64,000 nucleotides of DNA from Propionispora vibrioides (GCF_900110485.1 NZ_FODY01000021.1:1-64000), one strand, 5' to 3'. Numbered from the stretch's first letter, positions 50,917 to 61,349 are shown. The notes: generated by a model not told the origin, from the sequence alone. Numbers and translations are program-made.

Positions 50917-51519
50917 ATGAACAGACACTGGATCAGGCATTTCCCTCACCCCGGCTATGGCTACGGTTATCCATACTATGCCCGGCCGATGCTGACCGAG
51001 CAACTGATAGGCCGTAGAACCGATTCCAAGTCAATGGACATTTGTATTGTTGTCCCCCGCCGCCGGCCTGCCATTGAACAGGTCATCGAGGCCTATGTGC
51101 ACCGGTTGCGGGTTACCTGTGTAGACGTGGTGATGAATGAAGTCATTGTCCGCGGCCATTTCGATGTGAAGCTGTTATATGTTGGCTGTGTGCCCAGCCA
51201 GTCGGTACACGCCGTGGCATCGCGGCGCGTCCGGTTTACTGCCGCCGTATATGTGCCGGGAGCCTGTTATGGCATGACAGCTACGGCTCGGGTATATGCG
51301 GATTATGTCGATGCGGACTGTGATTACTGGCGGAATTACTGCGAAGAAGATGACAGTGAGATACCGTATCTGTATGAATATGATGACTGGTTGCGGCACA
51401 AATGCTGTACCCGGCGGTGCAACGTCAGCATCTCGCTGGGCATCACAGCCAGCGTGTTTGGCAACAGACCTTTGTGGCCGCAGATTCCCCCGTCAATGCC
51501 GTACCATCCGAAGGGATAA
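50917..51519 (+). CDS. DUF3794 (SPOCS) domain protein, spore coat/cortex related
   Basis: This 200-residue protein has a tyrosine/glycine-rich N-terminus (FPHPGYGYGYPYYARP). A DUF3794 domain follows at about 40-135 (VTCVDVVMNEVIVRGHFDVKLLYVGCVPSQSVHAV, RRVRFTAAVYVPGA). The domain is known from SipL and other spore-envelope proteins. The C-terminal third is rich in Tyr, Asp and Cys (DYVDADCDYWRNYCEEDDSE, KCCTRRCNVS), as in spore surface proteins that crosslink. ATG 50917 follows GAGGTGATTCC. It is monocistronic with a terminator at 51526. Confidence 0.82.
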   Translation: MNRHWIRHFPHPGYGYGYPYYARPMLTEQLIGRRTDSKSMDICIVVPRRRPAIEQVIEAYVHRLRVTCVDVVMNEVIVRGHFDVKLLYVGCVPSQSVHAVASRRVRFTAAVYVPGACYGMTATARVYADYVDADCDYWRNYCEEDDSEIPYLYEYDDWLRHKCCTRRCNVSISLGITASVFGNRPLWPQIPPSMPYHPKG

Positions 51520-51525
51520 GAACAC

Positions 51526-51569
51526 AAATCCGGTATACGCTTTGCAAGCAGCGTATACCGGATTTTTTC
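51526..51569 (+). terminator. Terminator of the DUF3794 gene
   Basis: A perfect 16-bp stem (AAATCCGGTATACGCT with AGCGTATACCGGATTT) and a T-run. Confidence 0.88.
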
Positions 51570-51789
51570 TTGCTTAAAACGTCGTAGCAGGCAAGGGGGA
51601 GTGCGGCGCGGTTTTAAATTATTCCAGTTCTGACGGCGCTTCTTATGCCATTATTTCGCCCCTATGTTGTCTCGTCTGGCGCAAGAATCACTCGTTATGA
51701 ATCATTCCGCTAGTTTGAAAACACGCTCTGGCTGATAAGGGAATGACGCCGCCGGCTTTGGAATATACAAGTAAAGAGGTGAGTGCGGT

Positions 51790-53517
51790 ATGCGGCGTGG
51801 TATTGTGCTGAAACGGGCATGGCGAATTGCCAGGGCTTTCTGGTTGTCCGAAGAAAAGTGGGCGGCCTGGAGGCTGCTCCTGGTGGTTGTGGTGTTGAAT
51901 CTGGGAACCGTATATATTTCGACGCGGATTAACGTATGGCACAGCGCCTTTTATCAGTCTATTCAGAGCTATGATGAACAGGGCTTTATTCATTCCATTA
52001 TCACCTTTTGTGTATTGTCGCTGATATTGGTTGTACTGCGGGGTTATCAACTGTACGCCCGCATGCTGCTGCATATTCGTTGGCGGCGTTGGCTGACCAA
52101 GGAATATTTGTCGCACTGGCTGCAGGGGCAGACCTATTACCGGCTCCAATTGCTGGCAGGGAATGAGGCGGATAACCCGGACCAGCGGATCAGCGAAGAC
52201 GTGGAACAGTTCGTTCAGCTTACGCTCCGGTTGTCGCTTGATCTCCTGCAGGATCTGGTCACCGTATCGTCGTTTGTCTATATTTTATGGAACCTGTCAG
52301 GCGTGTTAACGCTACGGCTGGGTGATACGGTCATCCCCGTTTACGGGTATCTGGTGTGGATGGCCTTTCTCTACGCCGGCGCCGGTACCTATTGGACCGT
52401 CAAGCTGGGGCGGCCGTTGGTGCGGCTTGATTATGACCAGCAGCGTTTTGAGGCCGATTTTCGGTTTTTCCTGTCCCGCCTGCGGGAAAATGCTGAAAGC
52501 ATCGCCTTTTACCAGGGCGAGCGTCAGGAAGAACTGCATGCCCTGGGTAAATTCCGGTACATTATGGATAATTTCCTGCAGATTCGCAGTGTGCGCCGCA
52601 AACTGCTGTGGCTGACCAGCGGCTACTCGCAGACGGCGGTGATTTTTGCCGTGCTGGTGGCCGCTCCCCGCTATTTCAGCAATCAGATCCATCTGGGACA
52701 GATGTTTCAGATTGCCGATGCTTATGGCCATGTGCAAAGCGGCTTTTCCTTTGTGGTCGACAGCTTTACGCGGCTGGCTCAGTGGCGGGCAGTCATTAAC
52801 CGGCTCAATCATTTTCTGGTGTATATGGAGCTGGTACATATGGCGCCATCTGCCTATGAGCGGATCGAACGGACGCAGGGATCGCAAGCCGGTTTTGCCA
52901 TCGACGCGCTGGACGTCCAGAAGCCGGACGGCCAGCTTTTGGTGCGACAGCTCACGGCTATGTTCAAGCCAGGCGACCGGGTGCTGATCAGCGGTCCGTC
53001 GGGCTGTGGCAAAAGTACGCTGCTGCGGACTTTGACGGGAATCTGGCCTTATGCTGCCGGACACATCGGGCAGCCCCGGGCGGCGGCCGTCATGTTTATT
53101 CCGCAAAAATCGTATATGCCGATCGGCACGCTGCGCCAGGCACTGCTTTATCCGGGAACAGCAAGGACGGTCAACGGGCAGGAACTGGCAGCGATGCTGG
53201 AGCTGTGCCGCCTGTCGCATTTAAGCGGGCGCCTGGAGGAGGTGCTGGAGTGGGATAAGGTGCTGTCACTGGGCGAGCAGCAACGGGTAGCCTTTGCCCG
53301 GGTGCTGCTGCAAAGGCCCGACTGGCTGTTCCTGGACGAGGCGACCTCCGCCCTGGATGAGGAAACCGAGCGGTTTATGTACGAGACAGTCGGAAGGCGG
53401 CTGCCGCGAACCACCCTGATCAGTGTCGGCCACCGCCGGACTCTGCTGACTTATCACAGGCGCCGGCTGGAACTGGACGGACGGGGTGGCTGGCGTTTAA
53501 GTGCCATAGGGCCCTGA
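51790..53517 (+). CDS. SbmA/BacA-like ABC transporter with fused ATPase (YddA type)
   Basis: This 575-residue protein has an SbmA/BacA-like membrane domain at about 1-370 (WRLLLVVVVLNLGTVYISTRINVWHSAFYQSIQSYD, then RWRRWLTKEYLSHWLQGQTYYRLQ). The ATPase at about 380-575 has Walker A SGPSGCGKSTLLRTLTGIWPYAAG and a weakly conserved LSLGEQQRVAFARVLL in place of LSGGQ. Walker B is WLFLDEATSALDEE. Relatives of this ABC_D group import peptides, B12-like molecules or acyl-CoAs. ATG 51790 follows GAGGTGAGTGC. It is convergent with uvsE. No substrate clue is nearby. Confidence 0.87.
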   Translation: MRRGIVLKRAWRIARAFWLSEEKWAAWRLLLVVVVLNLGTVYISTRINVWHSAFYQSIQSYDEQGFIHSIITFCVLSLILVVLRGYQLYARMLLHIRWRRWLTKEYLSHWLQGQTYYRLQLLAGNEADNPDQRISEDVEQFVQLTLRLSLDLLQDLVTVSSFVYILWNLSGVLTLRLGDTVIPVYGYLVWMAFLYAGAGTYWTVKLGRPLVRLDYDQQRFEADFRFFLSRLRENAESIAFYQGERQEELHALGKFRYIMDNFLQIRSVRRKLLWLTSGYSQTAVIFAVLVAAPRYFSNQIHLGQMFQIADAYGHVQSGFSFVVDSFTRLAQWRAVINRLNHFLVYMELVHMAPSAYERIERTQGSQAGFAIDALDVQKPDGQLLVRQLTAMFKPGDRVLISGPSGCGKSTLLRTLTGIWPYAAGHIGQPRAAAVMFIPQKSYMPIGTLRQALLYPGTARTVNGQELAAMLELCRLSHLSGRLEEVLEWDKVLSLGEQQRVAFARVLLQRPDWLFLDEATSALDEETERFMYETVGRRLPRTTLISVGHRRTLLTYHRRRLELDGRGGWRLSAIGP

Positions 53518-53560
53518 ACAGGCAACCCGGCAAACAGAAAGAAGGCGGTCCCTGGCCGGC

Positions 53561-54514
53561 CTACAGTTCCAGCGCCGCCGGTTCCACCCGGGTTATGCCG
53601 GGCAGCCGGGCCAAGTCTTCCACCAGACGGAAGAGGGCCAGGTCCTTTTGCTTAGCCTCCACCATGATGTCAATGTCTTGGCCGCAGTCTTTGGCTACGG
53701 CGAGAAATTCAGTCAGATCGGCGGCATTGACAAAATCGGCATGGCTGCGAAAGTCCTTGGCGCTTTTTGGACTGGATATATGAATTTTGGGCCGGTTGCC
53801 CTGCCAGGTGGCTACGATGTCCGGCCAGAGCTTAGCCAACGGTGTATCGCAGGGCAGACAGGCGTGATGGTGGACATCGAGTATCATAGGACAGCCTGTC
53901 TTACGGCAGAGGGCCAACACGTCGGCCGCATGGTAGCTCTTGTCGTCGTTTTCCAGCATAAGCCGTTGCCCGAGGGTTGCCGGCAGCCGGGTGTATTGTT
54001 GGATAAAGCGGTCCATTGCCGCAGCCTTGTCTTTATACAGACCACCGATATGCAGGACAAGCTGTGGCCCCGGCGGCAGTCTCATGGCGTCAAACAGGCG
54101 GGCATGGTATTCGAGATCCTGCAGTGAGGCTGTCAGGACTTCAGGTTGCGGGCTGTTGAGCAGGGTAAAATGATCGGGATGGGCGCTTACCCGCAGGCCG
54201 GTCTGGCGGATGTAGTCGCCCAACTCTTCCCATTGCGGCCGGTATTCCTCAATATAGTCCCAGCCGGCCGTTAGTGGATGGGTGGCTAAAGGGACTGTCT
54301 TAGAGGTGAAACGGTAAAGATGGATTTGATTTTTGGCATTGTAGCGCAGCACGCGCAGCGTGGTTTCCAGGTTTTCCCGCAGGATGCGCCGCAGACGGTG
54401 CAGGCGTCCTACCGGGTCAGTGATTTTCTCCAGTACTTTTACAGTAACCGTTTTATTAGGCGAGCCCTGAGGCACATCCAGGGCTATGGCGACATATCCA
54501 AAGCGAAGCAGCAT
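53561..54514 (-). CDS. uvsE: UV damage endonuclease
   Basis: This 317-residue UvdE/UvsE TIM-barrel enzyme nicks DNA 5' to UV photoproducts and other lesions. It starts LLRFGYVAIALDVPQGSPNKTVTV. Metal-binding residues lie in VSAHPDHFTLLNSP (about 108), LVLHIGG (about 152), LMLENDDKSYHAADVL (about 184), PMILDVHHHACLP (about 210) and IHISSPK (about 246), ending with DIDIMVEAKQKDLALFRL. GGAGG precedes ATG 54514. Such enzymes are frequent in spore-formers. The C-terminal PAALEL tail closes the gene 43 bp from the convergent ABC gene. Confidence 0.92.
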   Translation of the reverse strand: MLLRFGYVAIALDVPQGSPNKTVTVKVLEKITDPVGRLHRLRRILRENLETTLRVLRYNAKNQIHLYRFTSKTVPLATHPLTAGWDYIEEYRPQWEELGDYIRQTGLRVSAHPDHFTLLNSPQPEVLTASLQDLEYHARLFDAMRLPPGPQLVLHIGGLYKDKAAAMDRFIQQYTRLPATLGQRLMLENDDKSYHAADVLALCRKTGCPMILDVHHHACLPCDTPLAKLWPDIVATWQGNRPKIHISSPKSAKDFRSHADFVNAADLTEFLAVAKDCGQDIDIMVEAKQKDLALFRLVEDLARLPGITRVEPAALEL

Positions 54515-54753
54515 ATAGGATCCTCCCTGTTTATAGTCGGTTTGGGGTAGTAAGCGGTTTTATAGCAGCCGTATTTTGTTGAGCAGTTGGTAACGGTTGA
54601 GAGAGTGGCCGGAAGGGTTGGTAATGGCTGGGGAAATGTGATACTATTAAAAGCGGGTCACGTCCGGCGGCTATGAAAGTGAAACCCGGATATGGCGCTG
54701 TCGCGGCTGTCAGAATTTTGGACAGGCGCGGCTTTACAAAGGAGGCGAAACAA

Positions 54754-55593
54754 ATGGTAAGTATGACACTGCAAATATTGCTATTTTCCGTATTTGCAGG
54801 TATGTTGGGGGCGGTATTAGGCCTGGGCGGCGGTATTATTGTGACGCCGGTGTTGACACTGCTGTTCGGGATCGATATCCAAATCGCCATCGGCGCTAGC
54901 CTGATTTCGGTCATTGCCACCTCCAGCGGGGCGGCCATTGCCTATATCCGGGATAAAATCACCAACATCCGGGTAGGCATGTTTTTAGAGATTGCTACGA
55001 CGGTGGGAGCTATCACCGGTGCGTTGATTGCCGGTATGATCGCGCCGCAACTGCTGTATATTATTTTCGGCTTGTTGCTTCTCTATTCGGCGTTGGCCAT
55101 GATGAAAAAGACTAAACAGGAGCTGCCGGAGAATGTTCCTTTGAGCGGGGCGGCTAAGACACTCAAATTACAGGGTGAATACTATGATAAAGCCCTGGAC
55201 AAGCAGGTCGTTTACAATGTGGACAATGTGCCGGGAGCCTTTGGGGTTATGTATCTGGCCGGCGTGATTTCCGGTTTGTTGGGGATTGGCAGCGGCAGCT
55301 TCAAAGTGATGGCCATGGATATGTTCATGAAGCTTCCTCTTAAAGTATCCAGTGCGACCAGTAATTTCATGATGGGAGTAACTGGTGCGGCCAGTGCGGT
55401 GATCTACTTATGTCGCGGTGATATCAACCCGGCGGTGTCGGCACCGGTGGCACTGGGCGTTTTGATGGGTTCGACCTTGGGGGCCAGAGTCATGCAGCGG
55501 TTAAAAAGCAAGACCATACGAAAGCTGTTTATTCCTGTACTGATCTACATCGCTCTGCAGATGATGGGACAGGGATTGGGGGTTAGAATATGA
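54754..55593 (+). CDS. TSUP-family (TauE/SafE) anion exporter
   Basis: This 279-residue membrane protein has about seven to eight hydrophobic segments and the two TSUP repeats (GMLGAVLGLGGGIIVTPVLTLLFG at about 15 and GVISGLLGIGSGSFKVMAMDMFMKLPLKVSSATSNFMMGVTG at about 175-215). The family exports sulfite, sulfoacetate or related organosulfur anions. ATG 54754 follows AAAGGAGG; the frame start at 54673 has no site. It overlaps the DUF1634 gene by 4 nt (ATGA). Confidence 0.9.
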   Translation: MVSMTLQILLFSVFAGMLGAVLGLGGGIIVTPVLTLLFGIDIQIAIGASLISVIATSSGAAIAYIRDKITNIRVGMFLEIATTVGAITGALIAGMIAPQLLYIIFGLLLLYSALAMMKKTKQELPENVPLSGAAKTLKLQGEYYDKALDKQVVYNVDNVPGAFGVMYLAGVISGLLGIGSGSFKVMAMDMFMKLPLKVSSATSNFMMGVTGAASAVIYLCRGDINPAVSAPVALGVLMGSTLGARVMQRLKSKTIRKLFIPVLIYIALQMMGQGLGVRI

Positions 55594-55973
55594 CGACGGA
55601 CGCAACAAATAGGCAAAAAGACGCCGAAGCTGAACTGCGTGAGGTGGAGCTGTTTGTAAGCAAGGCGCTGCGGTTTGGTGTATTAGTCAGTGCGGTGATT
55701 ATCCTGTTTGGACTAATCCGGTTCATTCATACCGGGGAAGGCGGTTATCCCGGTCACAGCTATCCGACCAATATCAAGGAGTTTTTTGCCGGAGCCTTGC
55801 AGTTAAAGCCTTTTGCCATCATTCAAAGCGGTCTGTTTTGCCTGATTTTGACGCCGGTGCTGCGGGTGGGCGTATCCATTCTGGTGTTTCTTAAGGAAAA
55901 AGACTGGCTGTACGTGGGAATTTCCTCGCTTGTTTTTCTGATTCTTCTCAGCAGCCTGCTGTTTGGCAAATAG
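55590..55973 (+). CDS. DUF1634 membrane protein, partner of the TSUP exporter
   Basis: This 127-residue protein has three membrane segments (about 30-50, 75-95, 105-125) and the DUF1634 pattern ALRFGVLVSAVIILFGLI, then SGLFCLILTPVLRVGVSILVFLKEKDW. It is translationally coupled to the TSUP gene, as often seen in this family, and probably forms part of the exporter. Confidence 0.88.
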   Translation: MTTDATNRQKDAEAELREVELFVSKALRFGVLVSAVIILFGLIRFIHTGEGGYPGHSYPTNIKEFFAGALQLKPFAIIQSGLFCLILTPVLRVGVSILVFLKEKDWLYVGISSLVFLILLSSLLFGK

Positions 55974-56022
55974 TATTTTAGGATACAAGAGAGGGATGGT
56001 AGCGTGATTCGGCACGAAATGG

Positions 56023-56066
56023 AAAGGACGGTTATTTCTCAAAACGAGAATAACCGTCCTTTTATA
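56023..56066. terminator. Terminator between the TSUP operon and the chemoreceptor gene
   Basis: AAAGGACGGTTATTTCTC and GAGAATAACCGTCCTTTT pair with one bulge around AAAAC. T-runs on both sides suit the convergent genes. Confidence 0.85.
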
Positions 56067-56087
56067 TTTTGCAGGTTGATTTTGTGA

Positions 56088-58067
56088 TCAGATTTTGAAT
56101 TTATGAACCAGTTGGTCCAGTTCATGGGCCAGCTTAGACAAGTGACTGCTGGAAGAGGCGATTTCCTCCATGGAAGCCGACTGTTGTTCGGCGGCAGCCG
56201 AGACATTGGCGATTTCTTCCACCGACTGGTTGCCGATTTCATCAATCCGGTTCACGGCGGTGACGACTTCCTGGCTGCCGGCGGCGATTTGCTGAATGGC
56301 GGCCGACATGTCGGTGACTTGGGCTGATACCTGACCGACCAGATCGGTAATTTCAGTAAAGGCCTGACCAGCGGTATGAACAGCGGCTGTACCGTTTTTC
56401 ACTTCATGGGTGCCGTTTTGCATAACCAGTACGGCATGGTCGGTTTCCTGCTGGATTTCGGTAATGAGTTCGGCAATTTGTTTAGCCGAATTCTGTGATT
56501 GCTCCGCCAGTTTGCGCACCTCGTCAGCTACCACGGCAAATCCTTTGCCCTGTTCGCCGGCCCGGGCCGCTTCAATGGCGGCATTGAGCGCCAGCAGGTT
56601 GGTCTGGCTGGCAATGCTGGCAATGGTGTCAACGATCTGGGTGATTTCTTTGGACCGTTCACCCAGCTTGCTGACCACGGCGGCTGATTCAGTAACTGTG
56701 TCAGATATTATTTCCATCTGTCTGATCGCCGCTGTCACTCTCTGACCGCCGTTTGTGGCTGCTGTGGCGGTAGCTTCGCTGGCGGCCGTCACAGCCTGGG
56801 TATTGGCGGCGATATGCTGGATGCCTGTGGCCATTTCATTAATGCTGGTCATGGCTGTATCAATGCTGTTAAGCTGATTCTCACTGCCTGCGGCCAGCTT
56901 CATGCTGCTTTCGGCAATATGGCCGGAAGCCTGAGCCGACTGCTCGGCGCTGGCGGTGAGCTGCTCGGATGAGGAAGCCACGATTTCGGCGTTAGTACGT
57001 AACTGACGGATAATGTCGCGTAAGTTATTTATCATGTAATTGAACCCTTTTGCCAGAGTGGCAAATTCGTCCTTACCTCTTACTTCGGTCTGAACAGTAA
57101 GATCGCCCTGCGATAAGGAATTGAATTTTACCGCCAGCTTCTCCAGCGGCCGGGTAATTTGTTTAGCACCAAAGTAGGTGACAGCAATGACGATCAAGAC
57201 GGACAGTACGGCGATCGCAATAAACAGCCGGCCCAGCGTGGTCAGCGGCTGGTAGATATAGTCCTCCGGTACGCTGATGGCCAAAGTCCAGTTAGTGGAT
57301 GGAATGGTGTTAAAAATGACCAGCATGTGTTGGCCATTTTCCTGATAGGTTTTAAAAACATTGTTCTTACCGAGAGCGTCCTTCGTCAGGTCGGCCAGGG
57401 CTTTAAACTGGCTGTCTTCCAAAATGTTCTTAGACACTACGTTCGGGTCAGGATGAGCCAGCATAAAGCCCTTGCTGTCCAGCAGGAAGGCGTAGCCCTG
57501 GCCGTTAACCTTAATTTCGTTAACTGTTTCTACCAGCGTTTGCAGCAGAATATCTTCCGCCATGACCGCCGTGCTTTGACCGTTCGGCGTGGTAAGCGGC
57601 AAGGCTACGGATACAACCATTTGTTTGGAATCGGCGTCTATGTAAGGATCGGTGAAGGTGAGTTTTTTATCTTGCATGGCCTGGGTATACCAGGAACGGG
57701 TCCGGGGATCGTAATCGGCCGGCGGCGTCCAGCCACTGCCGTCAATCATTTTTCCGTCACTGGTGCCCATATATACGGAGAGAATTCCCTTGTCAATTTT
57801 TTGATAGCCTGATAAATGAGGGCCGAGGACGGCGGCGGTTCCGGTTGTGCTTTCAATGGTAGAGGCGGTGGATTCTAAAATCTTGGTTTTGTTAATCAGC
57901 CAGCCATCCAGTTGGTGGATTTGCGATTGAGAGGCAAGCGCCAGTTCTTTATGAATTTCTTCATCCAATTGGCTTTTGGTAAAAAAATAGCCTGTGCTTG
58001 TGGCAATTAAGAGCATGGCGGCGGACAAAAGTGAAAAAATAAGAATAAGGCGGGTTCTTACAGTCAT
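56088..58067 (-). CDS. Methyl-accepting chemotaxis protein 1
   Basis: This 659-residue transmembrane chemoreceptor has membrane segments at about 7-27 and 280-300. A dCache sensor domain lies between them ([46 protein letters not shown]-type motif, [19 protein letters not shown]). HAMP (about 300-352) and the signalling domain with the conserved tip [51 protein letters not shown] follow. The WYxxA region ([20 protein letters not shown]) is typical of amino-acid-binding Cache domains. ATG 58067 follows AGAGGTGACTGTC. It is a close paralogue of the gene at 60774. Confidence 0.93.
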   Translation of the reverse strand: MTVRTRLILIFSLLSAAMLLIATSTGYFFTKSQLDEEIHKELALASQSQIHQLDGWLINKTKILESTASTIESTTGTAAVLGPHLSGYQKIDKGILSVYMGTSDGKMIDGSGWTPPADYDPRTRSWYTQAMQDKKLTFTDPYIDADSKQMVVSVALPLTTPNGQSTAVMAEDILLQTLVETVNEIKVNGQGYAFLLDSKGFMLAHPDPNVVSKNILEDSQFKALADLTKDALGKNNVFKTYQENGQHMLVIFNTIPSTNWTLAISVPEDYIYQPLTTLGRLFIAIAVLSVLIVIAVTYFGAKQITRPLEKLAVKFNSLSQGDLTVQTEVRGKDEFATLAKGFNYMINNLRDIIRQLRTNAEIVASSSEQLTASAEQSAQASGHIAESSMKLAAGSENQLNSIDTAMTSINEMATGIQHIAANTQAVTAASEATATAATNGGQRVTAAIRQMEIISDTVTESAAVVSKLGERSKEITQIVDTIASIASQTNLLALNAAIEAARAGEQGKGFAVVADEVRKLAEQSQNSAKQIAELITEIQQETDHAVLVMQNGTHEVKNGTAAVHTAGQAFTEITDLVGQVSAQVTDMSAAIQQIAAGSQEVVTAVNRIDEIGNQSVEEIANVSAAAEQQSASMEEIASSSSHLSKLAHELDQLVHKFKI

Positions 58068-58249
58068 GACAGTCACCTCTGATATTTTTTTATACTTGCA
58101 AAATGTATTCCAAAGTATAGCTGTCTTGCTTATATGTTAGGGATTATTATAGTTCTTGCCAAAGAGATGTTCAAGGCAAAATATGTTATTTTCTGATTAA
58201 TGATGTCGAATTTTGTATAAAATAAGTCCCCCCCACAGTCGGTCATTAG

Positions 58250-58439
58250 CTGCTTCTACCAGTGTTTGCAGCAGGATATCCACACGATCGCTGTGCTTTG
58301 AGTGTTTGGCGTGGTAAGCGGCAAGGCCACGGATACAACTTTATTACTGGTCGCATCGGTCTGTAATATGTCCGATATGTTGGATGCCTAATCTTTGCAA
58401 TTCCTTTTTAGTTTCAGCTTCATTAATTAATATAGACAT
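58250..58439 (-). pseudogene. Recombination scar: 5' end of an unknown gene joined to a chemoreceptor fragment
   Basis: On the minus strand an AGGAGGTGAGAGCA ribosome-binding site precedes ATG 58439 and 31 codons (MSILINEAETKKELQRLGIQ, HIGHITDRCDQ) that stop at 58344. Immediately after, 58250-58339 is about 85 percent identical to part of the Cache-domain region of chemoreceptor 1 (57535-57625) but carries indels. A deletion or unequal exchange between chemoreceptor copies most likely left this junction. The promoter and leader of the truncated gene remain intact upstream. Confidence 0.75.
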
Positions 58440-58459
58440 TGCTCTCACCTCCTAATAAA

Positions 58460-58495
58460 AAGACCGGAATGATGACAAACGTCAATCATTCCGGC
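58460..58495 (-). terminator. Minus-strand terminator in the leader of the truncated gene
   Basis: On the minus strand CCGGAATGATTGAC and GTCATCATTCCGG pair (one bulge) before TCTTTTTATT. It lies between a promoter at 58598-58626 and the ribosome-binding site, the position of a riboswitch or attenuator terminator. Confidence 0.7.
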
Positions 58496-58597
58496 CTCCG
58501 GTTTTCCAGTTGGTCGTATGCATAAATACGATTTTGTACTGCCAGCAAAAGCGGTTTCTTTCATACGCTGCATGAGCTAGGAATATAAGTGATTCCT

Positions 58598-58626
58598 ATC
58601 ATATCGTCTATGTAATTGCCTGTCAA
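58598..58626 (-). promoter_or_regulatory. Predicted sigma-A promoter of the leader of the truncated gene
   Basis: On the minus strand TTGACA (58621-58626), 17 bp, TATGAT (58598-58603). Transcription would begin near 58591 and give a leader of about 150 nt with the hairpin CGTATG/CATACG and a terminator. Confidence 0.75.
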
Positions 58627-58751
58627 TAACTATTTGTAAACCTATCGCTCAATATGAAAATTATGTTGCATAAAGGATAAAGCGGTCTCCAATTTTGGAT
58701 TAATATTTTAACTTTTCCGATATATGATGCAGCTTATATAATTGTCTTAGA

Positions 58752-58793
58752 AAAAAATACATCCGTGTTTCCTAGGAATCACGGATGTATTTT
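58752..58793 (-). terminator. Terminator of chemoreceptor gene 2
   Basis: AAATACATCCGTG and CACGGATGTATTT form a perfect stem around TTTCCTAGGAAT. The minus strand ends in a run of T. Confidence 0.85.
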
Positions 58794-58797
58794 ACTG

Positions 58798-60774
58798 TTA
58801 AACTTTAAATTTATGAATCAATTGGTCAAGTTCTTGAGCCAGCTTGGCTAAATGACTGCTGGAAGAGGCGATTTCCTCCATAGAAGCCGACTGCTGTTCG
58901 GCAGCAGCCGAGACATTGGCGATTTCTTCTACCGACTGGTTGCCGATTTCGTCAATCCGGTTCACGGCGGTGACGACTTCCTGACTGCCGGCGGCGATTT
59001 GCTGAATGGCGGCCGACATGTCGGTGATTTGGGCCGATACCTGGCTGATCAGGCCGGTAATTTCGGTGAAGGACTGACCGGCGGTGTCAACGGCTTTGGA
59101 ACCGTTTTTCACTTCGCGGGTGCCGTCCTGCATGACCTGTACGGCCCGGTCGGTTTCCCGTTGAATTTCGGTAATCAGCTCGGCGATCTGTTTGGCCGAA
59201 TCCTGGGACTGTTCAGCCAGCTTACGAACTTCGTCGGCTACTACGGCAAAGCCGCGGCCCTGTTCACCGGCCCGGGCGGCTTCAATAGCGGCATTGAGGG
59301 CCAGCAGGTTGGTCTGACCGGCAATGCTGGAGATGGTGTCGACAATCTGAGTGATTTCCTTGGAGCGTTCGCCTAGCTTGCTAACCACTTCTGCCGACTC
59401 CATGACTGTCCGGGAAATGACGTCCATCTGCTGGACCGCGGCTTCCACCGTCTTGCCACCGCTTTGGGCGGCATTGGCAGTGGCTTCACTGGCAGCGGTT
59501 ACCGACTGGGTATTGGCGGCGATATGCTGAATACCTGCGGCCATTTCATTGATGCTGGTGGTTGCTGCGTCAATGCTGCTGATTTGCTTTTCACTGCCTT
59601 CAGCCAGCTTCATACTGCTTTCAGCGATATGAGAGGAAGCCTGAGCCGATTGCTCGGCACTGGCTGTAAGCTGTTCGGAAGAGGAAGCTACAGTTTCGGC
59701 ATTGGCCCGCAACTGACGGATAATATTATGTAAGTTATTTATCATATAATTAAAGCCCTTGGCTAAAACAGCGAATTCGTCCTCGCCTTTTACTACAGCC
59801 TGGACCGTCAAATCGCCTTCCGACAGTGCCTTGAAGTTTCCGGCCAGACTTTCCAGCGGTTGGGTGATTTGCTTGGCAATAAAGTAGGTAACGCCAATAA
59901 CGATCAGGATGGAGAGGAAGGCGATGCCAATAAACAGCCAGCGCAGCGTGGTCAGAGGCTGGTAGATAAAGTCTTCCGGCACACAAATGACCAGCGTCCA
60001 ATTGGTAGTGGGCACGGTGTTAAAAACAGCCAGCATGCTTTTGCCATTTTCCTGGTAGGATTTAAAGACATCGTTTTTACCAATAGCGTCTTTCGTCAGG
60101 TCGGCCAGGGTCTTGAACTGACTGTCTTCCAGAATATTTTTGGATACCACATTCGGATCGGGATGGGCCAGCATGAAGCCCTTGCTGTCTAACAAATAGG
60201 CGTAGCCCTGGCCGTCGAGGTTAATTTGCTTGACCGTATCGACTAAAGTCTGCAACAAAATATCTTCGGCGATGACGGCTTTGACCTGGCCAGTCTCTCC
60301 CTTAACCGGCTTGGCTACCGATACCGCCATTTGATTGGTGGTCATGTCCAGATAAGGATCGGTGAAAACCAGTTTGTTTTCGGTGAGGGCCTGTTTATAC
60401 CAGGGACGTTTGCGGGGATCGTAGTCGGCCGGCAGGGATGAACCGCTGCCGTCAATCATGACGCCGCCTGCTGTGCCGATGTACATGTCGGAAATCTCTT
60501 TATCAACCAGTTTGTAGCCCGACATGTGAGCCGGCTGAGCATTATCGCCAACGGTTTTTTGGATGGTCACATCCATATATTCTAAGATTTTGGCCTTGCT
60601 AATCAGCCAGCCATCAAGCTTATGTACTTGCGCTTTGGATACATTGTCCAAGGCCGTATATATCTCCTTGGTCAATTGATCCTTGGTAAAAAAATAGCCG
60701 GCCCCTGTGGACACAAGAAGAATAGCGGCCGCTAACAATGAAAAAATAAGGATGAGTTTGTTTCTTACGTTCAT
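58798..60774 (-). CDS. Methyl-accepting chemotaxis protein 2
   Basis: This 658-residue chemoreceptor has the same plan as the gene at 58067: membrane segment about 5-25, dCache ([21 protein letters not shown]-like PWYKQA motif), second membrane segment about 275-297, HAMP, and signalling domain with [51 protein letters not shown]. The two proteins are nearly identical in the last 200 residues and more divergent in the sensor, so they share output but may bind different ligands. AGAGGTGAACC precedes ATG 60774. Its own terminator follows. Confidence 0.93.
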   Translation of the reverse strand: MNVRNKLILIFSLLAAAILLVSTGAGYFFTKDQLTKEIYTALDNVSKAQVHKLDGWLISKAKILEYMDVTIQKTVGDNAQPAHMSGYKLVDKEISDMYIGTAGGVMIDGSGSSLPADYDPRKRPWYKQALTENKLVFTDPYLDMTTNQMAVSVAKPVKGETGQVKAVIAEDILLQTLVDTVKQINLDGQGYAYLLDSKGFMLAHPDPNVVSKNILEDSQFKTLADLTKDAIGKNDVFKSYQENGKSMLAVFNTVPTTNWTLVICVPEDFIYQPLTTLRWLFIGIAFLSILIVIGVTYFIAKQITQPLESLAGNFKALSEGDLTVQAVVKGEDEFAVLAKGFNYMINNLHNIIRQLRANAETVASSSEQLTASAEQSAQASSHIAESSMKLAEGSEKQISSIDAATTSINEMAAGIQHIAANTQSVTAASEATANAAQSGGKTVEAAVQQMDVISRTVMESAEVVSKLGERSKEITQIVDTISSIAGQTNLLALNAAIEAARAGEQGRGFAVVADEVRKLAEQSQDSAKQIAELITEIQRETDRAVQVMQDGTREVKNGSKAVDTAGQSFTEITGLISQVSAQITDMSAAIQQIAAGSQEVVTAVNRIDEIGNQSVEEIANVSAAAEQQSASMEEIASSSSHLAKLAQELDQLIHKFKV

Positions 60775-61349
60775 GATGGTTCACCTCTAAAAATGATTTG
60801 TTCCAGTCCTCGTATTGCGGAATGCTTGGAAAGTAAAATTGCCGGTCAATTTGTGCACAGAAAATAGTGAACATAATCACCTCTTTTGTGATATGACCTC
60901 TATTATAATAAACCACCGGCAAGTAAACTGCAAAATGCAGTACACTTAGCCGGACGGATTGCTTGCTTTTGTGCAACAAAAAATCAGCCATATGTCCAAA
61001 CAACTGCGGTATTCTGGCTGATACGTCATTGTATACATGAAAGATATAAAGTTGAGGAAATGCCATAAAGGTATAGAAAACCTTACGTTAATCTTAATTG
61101 ATAATTCTCCGGCAGTCAACAAAAAATACTAACTTTTGACTGATTTTGTCAAAATATCGCTTCTTTTGTCTGCGTGTGTGCATGATGAGAAGACAGGAGA
61201 ACATCACGACAGTGTAGAAGTAAACAACAGAATTTACGAGGACTCGAAAAAGAGAGAGGATTTACTGCCCAAGAATATGTACGCAGCAGGACAGATTGAG
61301 CCGTAAGGACCGGGTATAGCAGTAGAGTTAGTTTGAGCAGGCCCAATAG
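60775..61349. other. Interval upstream of chemoreceptor 2
   Basis: A minus-strand TATAAT near 60899-60905 and AGAGGTGATT before a short frame (ATG 60874) are visible, but no gene is convincing. ACTGCAAAATGCAGT is a small palindrome near 60925-60940. From about 61130 the sequence looks like decayed coding DNA leading into the PRD remnant. Confidence 0.4.

Noticed and set aside
60620-61066. Minus-strand frame upstream of and into chemoreceptor 2
   Set aside because: An internal ATG at 60874 has a fair ribosome-binding site, but the frame runs out of phase into the chemoreceptor gene and resembles nothing.
61149-61346. Minus-strand frame of 65 codons
   Set aside because: No ribosome-binding site or homology is visible, and the plus strand next to it carries a recognisable gene remnant.
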